Below are positions 8,345-16,560 of a stretch of 64,000 bases of DNA, piece by piece. The DNA lies in the NCBI RefSeq assembly GCF_003033925.1, contig NZ_CP028365.1, positions 806,001 to 870,000 of the forward strand, given 5' to 3'. The first letter of the stretch is position 1. Every line of letters starts with the position of its first letter. The position numbers and the translations under genes are program-made. The DNA is from Tannerella serpentiformis (GTDB lineage: Bacteria > Bacteroidota > Bacteroidia > Bacteroidales > Tannerellaceae). The notes under the pieces are model-generated. The model was not told where the DNA came from, did no database searches, and was given only the letters and a program-made list of their open reading frames with translations.

Positions 8345-8372
8345 TAAAAAACAGGCAGTCAGCCGACTGCCT
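8345..8372 (-). terminator. Minus-strand hairpin plus T tract in the panC/glgA divergent region
   Basis: AGGCAGTC (8353-8360) pairs with GACTGCCT (8365-8372) around a 4-base loop, followed on the minus strand by GTTTTTT. It lies immediately upstream of the glgA-side -7 box, so it would stop antisense transcription coming from panC, or attenuate a more distant promoter. Confidence 0.6.
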
Positions 8373-8477
8373 CTGTGGCCCGGGGCCGCTACGCCAGCCG
8401 GGAGTGTATGTGTGGTAGATTTTGTTGCTTTGCGGCCGTTTCAGACGAACCGTTTTATCCATATAATCCGCATAAGA

Positions 8478-9320
8478 ATGAATACAATAACCACTGTCCG
8501 GGAGCTACGCCAACTCTTGGACGAGGAGCGAAAGGCCGGCCGACGCATCGGGCTGGTGCCCACGATGGGCGCACTGCATGCGGGGCATCTGAGCCTTGTC
8601 CGTCGCTGTGTGAGCGAGAACGACGTGTGCGTGGCCAGTGTCTTTGTCAACCCGACGCAGTTTAACGATCCGCACGACTTGGAGACTTACCCGCGCACGC
8701 CGGAGCGTGACACCGCTATGCTGGCCGAGGCGGGCTGTCGGTATGTCTTCATGCCGTCGGTCGATGAGATGTACCCCGAGACGGATACGCGTGTGTTCAA
8801 CCTCGGGACCGTGGCCACCGTCATGGAGGGCGCCTTCCGTCCGGGCCACTTCAATGGCGTGGCGCAGATCGTCAGCAAGCTCTTCGAGGCTGTGGAGCCA
8901 GACAGGGCGTACTTCGGAGAGAAGGACTTTCAGCAGATTGCCATCATCCGTGCGATGGTGCGCGAGCTGGGGCTACGGGTCGAGATTGTGCCCTGCCCCA
9001 TCGTGCGCGAGGCCGACGGGCTGGCGCTGAGCAGTCGGAATGCACGCCTTACGCCCGAAGGCCGACAGGTGGCGCCCGCGATCTATCGCACACTCACGGA
9101 GAGTCGCGCTCTCGTGGACACCAAGACGCCGGACGAGGTCAAGGCGTGGGTCACGGAGCGACTGAACGCTGTCGGAGGACTCCGCGTGGAGTATTACGAG
9201 ATCGTCGACAGCACCACCCTACAGCCTATCCACGCTTGGGCCGACTCGCCCGAGCCTCGCGGCTGCATCGCTGTCTACTGCGGCGAGGTGCGACTGATCG
9301 ACAACATCAGCTACAAGTAA
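8478..9320 (+). CDS. panC: Pantothenate synthetase
   Basis: This 280-residue enzyme joins pantoate to beta-alanine using ATP. Motifs include [16 protein letters not shown] (HIGH-like nucleotide site), [34 protein letters not shown], and SSRNARL in place of the usual SSRN(V)YL. The start is the ATG at 8478 ([10 protein letters not shown]). The frame opens upstream at 8412, but those residues are not family-like. panD follows 45 bases later, so two consecutive coenzyme A precursor steps sit together. Confidence 0.95.
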   Translation: MNTITTVRELRQLLDEERKAGRRIGLVPTMGALHAGHLSLVRRCVSENDVCVASVFVNPTQFNDPHDLETYPRTPERDTAMLAEAGCRYVFMPSVDEMYPETDTRVFNLGTVATVMEGAFRPGHFNGVAQIVSKLFEAVEPDRAYFGEKDFQQIAIIRAMVRELGLRVEIVPCPIVREADGLALSSRNARLTPEGRQVAPAIYRTLTESRALVDTKTPDEVKAWVTERLNAVGGLRVEYYEIVDSTTLQPIHAWADSPEPRGCIAVYCGEVRLIDNISYK

Positions 9321-9365
9321 TTTCCAGCTTCTAACTACTGGGCATACGCCCCTACACCAACCCCT

Positions 9366-9719
9366 ATGTTTATTGAAGTATTAAAATCGAAGATTCACCG
9401 CGTGACGGTGACGGACGCCGACCTGAATTATATCGGCAGCATTACGATCGACCGCACCCTGATGGAGGCCGCGGGATTGATCGAGTATGAGAAGGTCCAG
9501 ATCTTGGACAACAACAACGGCGAACGCTTCGAGACGTACGTCATCGCTGGCGAAGCGAACTCGGGCACGATCTGCCTCAACGGCGCGGCGGCCCGACGGG
9601 TACAGCGTGGCGACATCATCCTCATCCTCTCTTACGCCTCGATGGACTTTGAAGAGGCGAAGCGATTCAAGCCCACTGTCATCTTCCCCGACACGGCTAC
9701 CAACCGCCTCGTGAAGTAA
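9366..9719 (+). CDS. panD: Aspartate 1-decarboxylase proenzyme
   Basis: The protein has 117 residues and makes beta-alanine for pantothenate. The self-cleavage site is Gly24-Ser25 in NYIGSITID, which generates the pyruvoyl prosthetic group on Ser25. Y58-type residues appear in FETYVIAGE, and the [12 protein letters not shown] segment is typical. Length fits the family. It lies just downstream of panC and ahead of a terminator at 9752-9789, completing a two-gene operon. Confidence 0.96.
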   Translation: MFIEVLKSKIHRVTVTDADLNYIGSITIDRTLMEAAGLIEYEKVQILDNNNGERFETYVIAGEANSGTICLNGAAARRVQRGDIILILSYASMDFEEAKRFKPTVIFPDTATNRLVK

Positions 9720-9751
9720 GACACACATCCCCCCACATCAGAGTACAAGAC

Positions 9752-9789
9752 ACAGGTCTGTCGGCGCAATAGACGGCAGGCCTGTTTCA
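9752..9789 (+). terminator. Terminator after panCD
   Basis: A 12-bp stem (9752-9763 with 9774-9785, with G-T pairs) is followed by TTTCATGTT. The loop is about 10 bases. Confidence 0.65.
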
Positions 9790-9820
9790 TGTTCCCCCCA
9801 CCCCACTCCGCACGAAACGC

Positions 9821-11143
9821 ATGTACACCAACCGACAGATCTGGGACATCTCCCTGCCCATCTTCCTCAGCCTTCTGGCGCAAAACGTCATCAACATCAC
9901 CGACACGGCCTTCCTGGGGCGCGTCGGCGAGGTGGCGCTCGGTGCCTCGGCCATGGGCGGACTGTACTACATCTGCATCTTCACCGTGGCCTTCGGCTTC
10001 AGCGCCGGATCGCAGATCATCATCGGCCGACGCAACGGGGAGCGGCGCTACGAGGCCGTCGGGCCCGTCGTCCTTCAGGGCACCCTCTTCCTGCTCGTGC
10101 TGGCGGCGGTGTGTTTCGTCGCCTCGAGGCTCTGGGGCGAGCGAATGATGGGCGTCATGGTCTCGTCCGACGAACTGCGCAGGGCCACGATGGAGTATCT
10201 CGATTGGCGCATCTACGGCTTCTTCTTCGCCTTTACCAGCGTCATGTTTCGCGCCCTCTTTGTGGGCATCACCCGGACGAGGGTCCTGACGCTGGCCTCG
10301 GTCGTCATGTCCGTCGTCAACGTGGTGCTGGACTACCTGCTCATCTTCGGCCATGCCGGCCTGCCCCGACTTGGGATCGCCGGTGCCGCCATCGCCTCCG
10401 TGGTGGCCGAAGCCGCCTCGGTGCTCTTCCTGGCGGTCTACACCCGCCTCACGGTCGACCGTCGGCGCTACGGCCTGGACCGCCTCCGACGGTTTGACTT
10501 CCGGCTCATCCGCCAGGTGCTCAGCATCTCCGGCTTCACCATGCTGCAATACTTCATCTCGATGAGCACCTACTTCATCTTCTTTCTGGCCGTCGAGCGC
10601 CTCGGGCAACGTGATCTGGCCGTGGCCAACATCGCCCGCAGCCTCTACATCGCCCTCTTCATCCCCGTCAGCGCCCTCTCCACGGCCGCCAACACGATGG
10701 TCAGCAACCTGCTGGGTGCCGGTCGCACGCAGGAGGTCATCCCCCTCATTCGCCACCTGACGCTCATCTCCGTGGGCATCACGGCCCTCTTTGCCGCCCT
10801 GCTTGTGCTCCTGCCTCGCCTCTTTCTATCCGTTTACACGAATGAGGCCGAGCTGATCACCGCCTCCATCCCCTCGGTCGTCGTCATCGCCCTGGCCTCG
10901 CTCAGCTCCGCGGCCTCGAGCATCGCCTTCAGCGCCATCTCCGGCACGGGCAACACGCGGCACGCCTTCCTCTTGGAAATGCTTGCCCTGGCGGTCTATA
11001 CCTTATATATCTACGTCGCCGTCGTCCGCTTCCGCCTGCCGGTACACCTGAGTTTCGTTTCAGACATCGTCTACTACGTCGCCATCACAATCGGCAGCAT
11101 CGTCTATTTCCGCCGCGCCGCGTGGTACCAGAAGGACGTTTGA
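9821..11143 (+). CDS. MATE-family multidrug efflux transporter
   Basis: This is a 440-residue membrane protein with about 12 hydrophobic segments. The N-terminal MATE pattern is PIFLSLLAQNVINITDTAFLGRVGEVALGA, read in two parts, and the second half opens FTMLQYFISMSTYFIFFLAVE, showing the internal duplication. MATE proteins export cationic compounds in exchange for Na+ or H+. It begins 32 bases after the panCD terminator. A second, distinct MATE protein is at 34650-35972. The substrate is not inferable. Confidence 0.88.
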   Translation: MYTNRQIWDISLPIFLSLLAQNVINITDTAFLGRVGEVALGASAMGGLYYICIFTVAFGFSAGSQIIIGRRNGERRYEAVGPVVLQGTLFLLVLAAVCFVASRLWGERMMGVMVSSDELRRATMEYLDWRIYGFFFAFTSVMFRALFVGITRTRVLTLASVVMSVVNVVLDYLLIFGHAGLPRLGIAGAAIASVVAEAASVLFLAVYTRLTVDRRRYGLDRLRRFDFRLIRQVLSISGFTMLQYFISMSTYFIFFLAVERLGQRDLAVANIARSLYIALFIPVSALSTAANTMVSNLLGAGRTQEVIPLIRHLTLISVGITALFAALLVLLPRLFLSVYTNEAELITASIPSVVVIALASLSSAASSIAFSAISGTGNTRHAFLLEMLALAVYTLYIYVAVVRFRLPVHLSFVSDIVYYVAITIGSIVYFRRAAWYQKDV

Positions 11144-11169
11144 TAGTGCCTCGATTTCAAAAGCACTCC

Positions 11170-11177
11170 TATCTTTG
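11170..11177 (+). promoter_or_regulatory. -7 box TATCTTTG before the DUF2582 gene
   Basis: A perfect TAnnTTTG match with a leader of roughly 25 bases to the ATG at 11210. No -33 box at the usual 19-base spacing. Confidence 0.5.
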
Positions 11178-11209
11178 CGCCCACGTTAAACATACATTTT
11201 CAAGGGAAT

Positions 11210-11413
11210 ATGATTAAGCTGATCGGAACAAACGCAGGCCTTGTATGGAGAGCTTTGAGCAAGGCTGGACGCATGAGTGTAAAAGAGCTCAAGAAGGAAA
11301 CAAAGCTGAGAACAGACAAAGAACTGTTTGCCGCCATCGGATGGTTGGCCAAAGAAGGGAAAATAGAATCCGGCGAAAAAGACTCCGAGATCTACTTCTG
11401 GCTGCTGCAATAA
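11210..11413 (+). CDS. Winged helix-turn-helix protein, DUF2582 type
   Basis: This 67-residue protein reads as one winged-helix domain: TNAGLVWRALSKAGRMSVKE (helices 1-2), then LKKETKLRTDKELFAAIGWL (recognition helix) and a wing ending EIYFWLLQ. DUF2582 proteins are small putative DNA-binding regulators common in Bacteroidetes; targets are unknown. It has its own -7 box at 11170 and a strong terminator at 11451-11496, so it is probably a single-gene transcript. Confidence 0.75.
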   Translation: MIKLIGTNAGLVWRALSKAGRMSVKELKKETKLRTDKELFAAIGWLAKEGKIESGEKDSEIYFWLLQ

Positions 11414-11450
11414 GCCCCCCCCACCATCCCAATGGAAGAGACGAAAAGAA

Positions 11451-11496
11451 AGAGCCGCTCGATCAAATCAAGTGATCGGGTGGCTCTTCTGTTTTT
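11451..11496 (+). terminator. Terminator after the DUF2582 gene
   Basis: AGAGCCGCTCGATCA (11451-11465) pairs with 11473-11487 (14 of 15 positions, one G-T), followed by a TCTGTTTTT tract. Confidence 0.85.
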
Positions 11497-11523
11497 GGGT
11501 GAAAGGGTCCGGTTGCCTCGACA

Positions 11524-11960
11524 CGTTCCGAACGTATTGGAATACGTTCCGAGGTGGTCGGAATACGTTGGGGAGGTGGTTCTAATACGTTCCGAGGTGG
11601 TCGGAATACGTTAGGGAGGTGGTTCTAATACGTTCCGAGGTGGTTGGAATACGTTAGGGAGGTGGTTCTAATACGTTCCGAGGTGGTCGAAATACGTTAG
11701 GGAGGTAGTTCTAATACGTTCCGAGGTGGTTGGAATACGTTAGGGAGGTGGTTCTAATACGTTCCGAACGTGGTTGTGATACGTCCGGAACGTGGTTGTG
11801 ATACGTCCGGAACGTGGTTACGATACGTTCCGAACGTGGTTGCGATACGTTCCGAACGTGGTCTCGATACGTTCCGAACGTGGTCTTGATACGTTCAGAA
11901 CGTGGTTGTGATACGTCCGGAACGTGGTCTTGGGTACCTCGGAACGTGGTTGAGATAGGT
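11524..11960. repeat. Tandem array with alternating 21/22-bp units
   Basis: The ATACGTT core recurs at 11542, 11563, 11585, 11606, 11628, 11649, 11671, 11692, 11714, 11735 and 11757 (strict 21/22 alternation, a 43-bp double unit). It then recurs every 22 bp to about 11911. In the second half each unit contains ACGTTCCGAACGT, a 6-bp-arm palindrome around one base. The rest of the gap 11497-12098 holds no recognisable gene. Confidence 0.9.
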
Positions 11961-12098
11961 TCCGAACGTGGTTAGCGGGCTGGGGGATGCGCTTCATGGG
12001 GGAATCGGACGACGGGCTGCGGGTAGGCGGAGTGGGTGATCCTCCCTCCTTTGGCGACTGCGAGCCAATGGTCTCCCGAACTTTTTTATACTTCTTTC

Positions 12099-12106
12099 TA
12101 CTTTTG
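12099..12106 (+). promoter_or_regulatory. -7 box TACTTTTG before the coiled-coil/zapA operon
   Basis: A perfect TAnnTTTG match about 20 bases upstream of the ATG at 12126. No -33 match. Confidence 0.5.
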
Positions 12107-12125
12107 CCCAGCGATTTGGCAGAAG

Positions 12126-12401
12126 ATGAACGAAAAAGATCAGAAAATATGGGCCGTGCTGGAGGTCAGACTGCAAGACTTGATGTCCCTCTGCGACGAA
12201 CGAAAACAAACAATCGAAAGCCTGACCCAAACCATCCAACGGATGGAGGCCGATTATCGCACCCTCGAAGCCAAATACACCGACCTGCTGGCGGCGGGCT
12301 ACATCACCTCAGCCGACGAGAACGAACGAAAGGTGGCCCGGAAACGCCTCTCGGATATGGTGCGGGAGGTCGATAAGTGTTTGGCCCTGCTGAACGGATA
12401 G
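12126..12401 (+). CDS. Small coiled-coil protein upstream of zapA
   Basis: The protein has 91 residues. After a short start (MNEKDQKIWAVLEVRLQDLM) it is a predicted coiled coil with heptad-like spacing through ERKQTIESLTQTIQRMEADY, ending in a charged helix. I recognise no named family, but a small coiled-coil gene before zapA is common in Bacteroidales as I recall it. The start is the ATG at 12126; the frame opens at 12036, but the extra residues would precede the -7 box at 12099-12106. Its stop lies 18 bases before the zapA GTG, suggesting co-translation and a role in cell division. Confidence 0.6.
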   Translation: MNEKDQKIWAVLEVRLQDLMSLCDERKQTIESLTQTIQRMEADYRTLEAKYTDLLAAGYITSADENERKVARKRLSDMVREVDKCLALLNG

Positions 12402-12418
12402 CGCAAAAGGACAAGAGT

Positions 12419-12727
12419 GTGAAAGCAAACGAGTTCATTATCCATTTGGAAATAGCCGGAAAGAAGTATCCGGTCACCCTCCGACGGGGCGACGTGCAGA
12501 CGGAGCGACGCGCACGTCTGGCCGCCCGACGTGTGCAGCAGATGTATCTGGAGCGCAAAAACATATTCTCCAAAGCCGTAGACGACAAGGACCTTCTGGC
12601 CATGGTGGCCATACAGTTGGCCACGGACATGATCCCCCTGGAGGAGCGTAACGACACGAAACCCCTCATCGAACGCATCCAACGGCTCACAGCCGACCTG
12701 GAGCGCTACCTGAAGGAGAATCACTGA
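12419..12727 (+). CDS. zapA: Cell division protein ZapA
   Basis: This 102-residue protein begins with a GTG at 12419, preceded by AAAAGGA. It reads IIHLEIAGKKYPVTLRRGDV, then a long helix VDDKDLLAMVAIQLATDMIP and a C-terminal coiled coil, the ZapA layout. ZapA binds FtsZ and bundles protofilaments at the division site. The upstream frame reaches 12377, but that would overlap the previous gene more deeply and add non-family residues. The 162-base gap to rny is GC-rich, with a possible GGGGG/CCCCC hairpin near 12802-12824. Confidence 0.85.
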   Translation: MKANEFIIHLEIAGKKYPVTLRRGDVQTERRARLAARRVQQMYLERKNIFSKAVDDKDLLAMVAIQLATDMIPLEERNDTKPLIERIQRLTADLERYLKENH

Positions 12728-12889
12728 CGCCCGCCCCGAACGGATCAGGAAACAGAAGGGAAAACAAGGGAATGTAGACGCACGCAAGCTCTTTTTGTAA
12801 GCCGGGGGAGGTACGGGCCCCCTCGCCCCCCCTCCGGAACAGAAAGAGGATGAGTGCTTTTTTATAACACATCAAACAGAACAGAAGAA

Positions 12890-14431
12890 ATGAGTTGGAT
12901 ATGGATGATTGTAGCCTTCGTGGCCGGCGGAGTGATCGCCGCGCTGGTGGTGGCCGCAATGAACAAAGCCACCCAAGCCAAGCGCAGGGAGGAAATGCAA
13001 CGCGAAATGGAACGCGAAACGGACGTGATGAAGAAGAACAAGATGCTGGAGGTGAAGGAGAAGTTCATCCAGCTCAAGGCCGAACTGGAGAAGCAGGTGG
13101 CCGCACGAAACTCCAAAATCCAGTCCGTCGAGACCAAGCTCAAGCAACACGAGCTGAGCCTCAGCCAACGCCAAGAGGAGCTGCAACGTAAGCTCACCGA
13201 GGCCGACATCCTGAAGGAGAACCTGAACAATCAGGCTCAGCTGATCGAGAAGCGTAAGCTGGATCTGGAAAAGATGCACCAGCAAGAGGTCGTACACCTG
13301 GAGACCATCTCCGGACTCTCCGCTGGCGAAGCCAAAGAGCGCCTCATCGAGTCGCTCAAGGACGAAGCCAAAACCGACGCCGCATCGTACATCAACGAGA
13401 TCATGGAGGAGGCCAAAATGACGGCCAACATGGAGGCCAAAAAGGTGGTCATCAAGACCATCCAGCGCGTGGCCACCGAGACCGCCATCGAGAACTCCGT
13501 CACCGTCTTTCACATCGATTCGGACGAGATCAAGGGCCGCATCATCGGCCGCGAAGGGCGCAACATCCGTGCACTGGAGGCCGCTACGGGCATCGAAATC
13601 ATTGTCGACGACACGCCCGAGGCCATCGTCCTTTCGGGCTTCGACCCCGTGCGGCGTGAGGTGGCCCGGTTGGCACTCCATCAGCTCGTCCTCGACGGAC
13701 GCATCCACCCGGCACGCATCGAAGAGGTGGTCAACAAGGTGCGCAAACAGGTCGAGGAGGAGATCATCGAAACCGGCAAACGCACCACGATCGACCTCGG
13801 TATCCACGGCCTACATCCGGAGCTGGTGCGACTAATCGGGAAGATGAAATACCGTTCGTCGTACGGCCAGAACCTCCTCCAGCATGCCCGCGAGACAGCC
13901 AACCTCTGCGCCGTCATGGCCGCAGAGCTGGGCCTGAACCCGAAGAAGGCACGCCGAGCCGGACTGTTGCACGACATCGGCAAGGTGCCCGACGACGAGC
14001 CCGAATTGCCGCACGCCATCCTCGGAATGAAGATCTGCGAGAAGTACAAAGAGAAGCCCGACATCTGCAACGCCATCGGCGCGCACCACGATGAGGTCGA
14101 AATGCAGACCCTGCTGGCACCCATCGTGCAAGTGTGCGACGCCATCTCCGGCGCCCGCCCCGGTGCCCGCCGCGAGGTGGTGGAGGCCTACATCAAGCGT
14201 CTCAACGACCTCGAGCAGCTGGCCATGTCATATCCCGGTGTTGTCAAGACGTACGCCATACAAGCCGGCCGTGAGCTGCGCGTCATTGTCGGCGCCGACA
14301 AGATCGACGACAAGGACACGGAGAACCTCTCTAACGAAATCGCCAAGAAGATTCAGGACGAGATGACCTACCCGGGACAAGTCAAGATCACCGTCATCCG
14401 CGAAACCCGCGCCGTGAGCTACGCCAAGTGA
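12890..14431 (+). CDS. rny: Ribonuclease Y
   Basis: This 513-residue endoribonuclease starts mRNA decay at the membrane. Residues 3-25 form the N-terminal anchor ([20 protein letters not shown]). A long coiled coil runs to about residue 195. A KH domain contains [19 protein letters not shown], and the HD domain contains the metal site in GLLHDIGK and [10 protein letters not shown]. The start is the ATG at 12890 (MSWIWM). The frame opens at 12854, but the added residues are hydrophilic and precede the anchor. All catalytic motifs are intact. Confidence 0.96.
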   Translation: MSWIWMIVAFVAGGVIAALVVAAMNKATQAKRREEMQREMERETDVMKKNKMLEVKEKFIQLKAELEKQVAARNSKIQSVETKLKQHELSLSQRQEELQRKLTEADILKENLNNQAQLIEKRKLDLEKMHQQEVVHLETISGLSAGEAKERLIESLKDEAKTDAASYINEIMEEAKMTANMEAKKVVIKTIQRVATETAIENSVTVFHIDSDEIKGRIIGREGRNIRALEAATGIEIIVDDTPEAIVLSGFDPVRREVARLALHQLVLDGRIHPARIEEVVNKVRKQVEEEIIETGKRTTIDLGIHGLHPELVRLIGKMKYRSSYGQNLLQHARETANLCAVMAAELGLNPKKARRAGLLHDIGKVPDDEPELPHAILGMKICEKYKEKPDICNAIGAHHDEVEMQTLLAPIVQVCDAISGARPGARREVVEAYIKRLNDLEQLAMSYPGVVKTYAIQAGRELRVIVGADKIDDKDTENLSNEIAKKIQDEMTYPGQVKITVIRETRAVSYAK

Positions 14432-14483
14432 CACGGCCAGACTACTATATACTTACCCCTAACTACTTATTACTACCCATACA

Positions 14484-15140
14484 ATGAAGTTCTTTTTAGA
14501 TACGGCCAACCTGGATCAGATCCGGGAGGCCAACGACCTGGGCGTCCTCGACGGCGTCACCACCAACCCCTCACTGATGGCCAAGGAAGGCATCCGCGGT
14601 GAGGAAAACATCCGCAACCATTACGTGGAGATCTGCCGTATTGTCGGTGGCGACGTGAGCGCCGAAGTGATCTCGACCGACTTCGAGGGCATGGTGCGCG
14701 AAGGTGAGGTGCTGGCCGACCTCGACCCGCACATCGTTGTCAAAGTGCCCTGCATCGCCGACGGCATCAAGGCCATCCGCCATTTCTCCACAAAGGGCAT
14801 CCGCACCAACTGCACCCTCGTCTTCTCGCCCGGGCAGGCACTGCTGGCCGCCAAGGCTGGCGCCACGTACGTCTCGCCCTTCGTCGGCCGACTCGACGAC
14901 ATCTCCAGCGATGGCATCGCCCTGGTGGCGCAGATCGTGAAGATGTACAGCTACTACGGCTACTCGACCGAGGTGCTCGCAGCCTCGATCCGCACCACGC
15001 AGCACATCATCCAGTGCCTCGAGGTCGGCGCCGACGTGGCCACCTGTCCGCTCTCAGCCATCAAGGGCCTGCTCCGCCACCCGCTCACCGACAGTGGTCT
15101 GGCCACCTTTCTGGCCGATTACCACAAGCTGAACGGATAA
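14484..15140 (+). CDS. fsa: Fructose-6-phosphate aldolase / small transaldolase
   Basis: This 218-residue single-domain TIM barrel belongs to the FSA/TalC class. It starts MKFFLDTANLDQIREAN, then GVTTNPSLMAKEG. The Schiff-base lysine is Lys87 in IVVKVPC, and NCTLVFSPGQALLAAKAGA and SPFVGRLDD follow. Annotation pipelines usually call these proteins transaldolase; biochemically the family splits between transaldolase and FSA activity, and sequence reading alone does not settle it. It is followed by a strong terminator. Confidence 0.9.
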   Translation: MKFFLDTANLDQIREANDLGVLDGVTTNPSLMAKEGIRGEENIRNHYVEICRIVGGDVSAEVISTDFEGMVREGEVLADLDPHIVVKVPCIADGIKAIRHFSTKGIRTNCTLVFSPGQALLAAKAGATYVSPFVGRLDDISSDGIALVAQIVKMYSYYGYSTEVLAASIRTTQHIIQCLEVGADVATCPLSAIKGLLRHPLTDSGLATFLADYHKLNG

Positions 15141-15165
15141 GAGAGCTAAGAAGTGAACAACGAAG

Positions 15166-15215
15166 AAGTCCTGCCGGCCCTGATTGGAAGCAATCACTCG
15201 GTAGGACTTCTCATT
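15166..15215 (+). terminator. Terminator after the transaldolase gene
   Basis: AAGTCCTGCCG (15166-15176) pairs with CGGTAGGACTT (15199-15209), and an inner stem TGATTG/CAATCA adds stability. TCTCATTCT follows. Confidence 0.75.
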
Positions 15216-15249
15216 CTCAGCCTTTCGCCCCCCATTCTTCCCCCCTACG

Positions 15250-15681
15250 ATGATCGAACAAGACTATCTCCTGAAGATCATGCAGGAGTTTATTGACGCC
15301 ATCGGCAAGATCATGCGCCGGCCTAACGAGGACGACCAGGCAGCCGAACAACGCATGCAGGCACACTTCGACGCCGTCAGCCGTCAGTTCTTCCAGCAGC
15401 CCACGAGCCACTTCCTCCGCCTCGAGAAGGAGGATATCTTGGACGACCTCGTCGCCCAGTCCGACCCCCGACGCACCGAGGGCCGTGCCCAGATGCTGGC
15501 CGAACTCTTCTATCGCAACGCGCTCATCAAGTCCTCGCTGGTGGAGCGCCTCGACCTACTCGAGAAGTCGCTCTACCTCTTTGCCTACATCGGTCGCACA
15601 AGCCGCACCTACTCCTGGGATCGCGAGCGCAAGATGGCCGACATCCGCCGCCGCCTCGACGAGTTCGAGACGGAAGGGTGA
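15250..15681 (+). CDS. Conserved hypothetical helical protein
   Basis: A 143-residue, mostly alpha-helical protein with no signal peptide or membrane segment. It begins MIEQDYLLKIMQEFIDAIGK and ends in a charged helix. The MxxQDYxLxxI opening resembles a small uncharacterised family that I tentatively recall as DUF6483, but I cannot confirm this. It is an independent unit between the terminator at 15166 and the decayed toxin gene at 15704. Confidence 0.55.
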   Translation: MIEQDYLLKIMQEFIDAIGKIMRRPNEDDQAAEQRMQAHFDAVSRQFFQQPTSHFLRLEKEDILDDLVAQSDPRRTEGRAQMLAELFYRNALIKSSLVERLDLLEKSLYLFAYIGRTSRTYSWDRERKMADIRRRLDEFETEG

Positions 15682-15703
15682 AAACGTGCTACTAAAGCAT
15701 TCC

Positions 15704-15977
15704 TCAAAAGAGATCGGTATGCGTGCCAGTGTCGACAAAAATTAAAATCAACCGACGATCATCTTGCTGCCAAACAAGCAGCCAATCGGGCTGAAGGTGG
15801 CACTCCCAGCACCCATTTGTATTTGCCCGACAATTTGTGAGGGCGATACTGGCTTGGCAGCCTTCCTGTCTCAGCGAGGATCTCCACAGCCTTTCTGAAA
15901 ATGTTAGGATTCAATCCCCGCTTAAGGCATTTCTTGAACGACCTCTTGAACCGCGTCGAGTATGCTATTTCGTACAT
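15704..15977 (-). pseudogene. YafQ-type toxin gene with a single-base frameshift
   Basis: The first 54 codons (MYEIAYSTRFKRSFKKCLKR ... HKLSGKYK) match the YafQ/RelE mRNA interferase pattern. An extra base near 15815 then shifts the frame, and it ends at 15759. In the other frame the missing half is intact: GCWECHLQPDWLLVWQQDD, then RRLILIFVDTGTHTDLF and a TGA at 15704-15706. Removing one T on the minus strand would restore a full toxin of about 90 residues. The catalytic C-terminal part is therefore not made, unless the site is decoded by frameshifting or is a sequencing error. Confidence 0.85.
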
Positions 15978-15987
15978 GAGGAGCTTC

Positions 15988-16224
15988 TCATCTCATCAGT
16001 TGTTCCATCAGGTCATCAACATCCTTGGCCTTATGCACACGGCCGGCCTTGATGTCATCAATAGCCTCGTCTAAGCCGGTACGCTTCTCACGTTCAATAA
16101 CCCATCCCATGCGAGCTGCAAGCTCCCTCAATAAATGGAGGTCAGACGCCTCCGGAAGCATCATCTTAATAGTGATACCATCATGTGTCGTTGTTTCCAT
16201 ATCTATAACGTGTTGTATAGTCAT
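15988..16224 (-). CDS. Antitoxin partner of the frameshifted YafQ-type toxin
   Basis: This 78-residue protein is encoded 10 bases upstream of the toxin reading frame, the usual antitoxin-toxin order. The N-terminal half holds a beta/helix region (HDGITIKMMLPEASDLHLLR). The C-terminal half is acidic and helical (GLDEAIDDIKAGRVHKAKDV), as expected for the toxin-wrapping tail. It could also start at the internal ATG for METTTHDG at 16198-16200. Reading frame and composition look healthy, so the antitoxin appears retained after loss of the toxin. Confidence 0.7.
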   Translation of the reverse strand: MTIQHVIDMETTTHDGITIKMMLPEASDLHLLRELAARMGWVIEREKRTGLDEAIDDIKAGRVHKAKDVDDLMEQLMR

Positions 16225-16560
16225 TGTGAGCCTGACAAAATTACACCCTCCTACGAATGGCGCTGATCCCCCCGAACGCTCCGCGCAGGCCTCTGCCGAG
16301 GCCGGGGAAGTGTGCGCGGTACAAGCCGCCCCTGCGCAGAACCGGCCTCCAAACAGGCGCCTCGCAGAATCTCCCTACCTTTACCCCCGTCAAAAAGGAA
16401 GCGTTCCCACACACGGCGGATCCCCCACGGGGCCGATTCCCCCAGAAGAAACATTGAAGCGGAGCGCCTCCCCCAAAGAGAAAACCGATGCCTACCGAAG
16501 AGAAGACGGGGTTTCGGTTTTCATTTTATAGGTACGACAGAAACAAAACCACAATAGATA
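16225..16560. other. Gene-free gap with terminator-like hairpin before recJ
   Basis: No convincing gene is present. The stretch near 16283-16296 (GCCTCTGCCGAGGC) repeats a small hairpin also seen at the end of the 76-bp array near 5955. At 16480-16522, GAAAACCGA and TCGGTTTTC are complementary and followed by ATTTTATA on the plus strand, which could be a terminator or a recJ leader attenuator. Confidence 0.45.

Noticed and set aside
12728-12889. 6S RNA between zapA and rny
   Set aside because: The position is suggestive, as ssrS follows zapA in E. coli, but the two halves of the gap are not complementary in the long-rod way that 6S RNA needs.
16314-16560. Small ORFs upstream of recJ
   Set aside because: Proline/arginine-rich translations with no family pattern, overlapping hairpin repeats.
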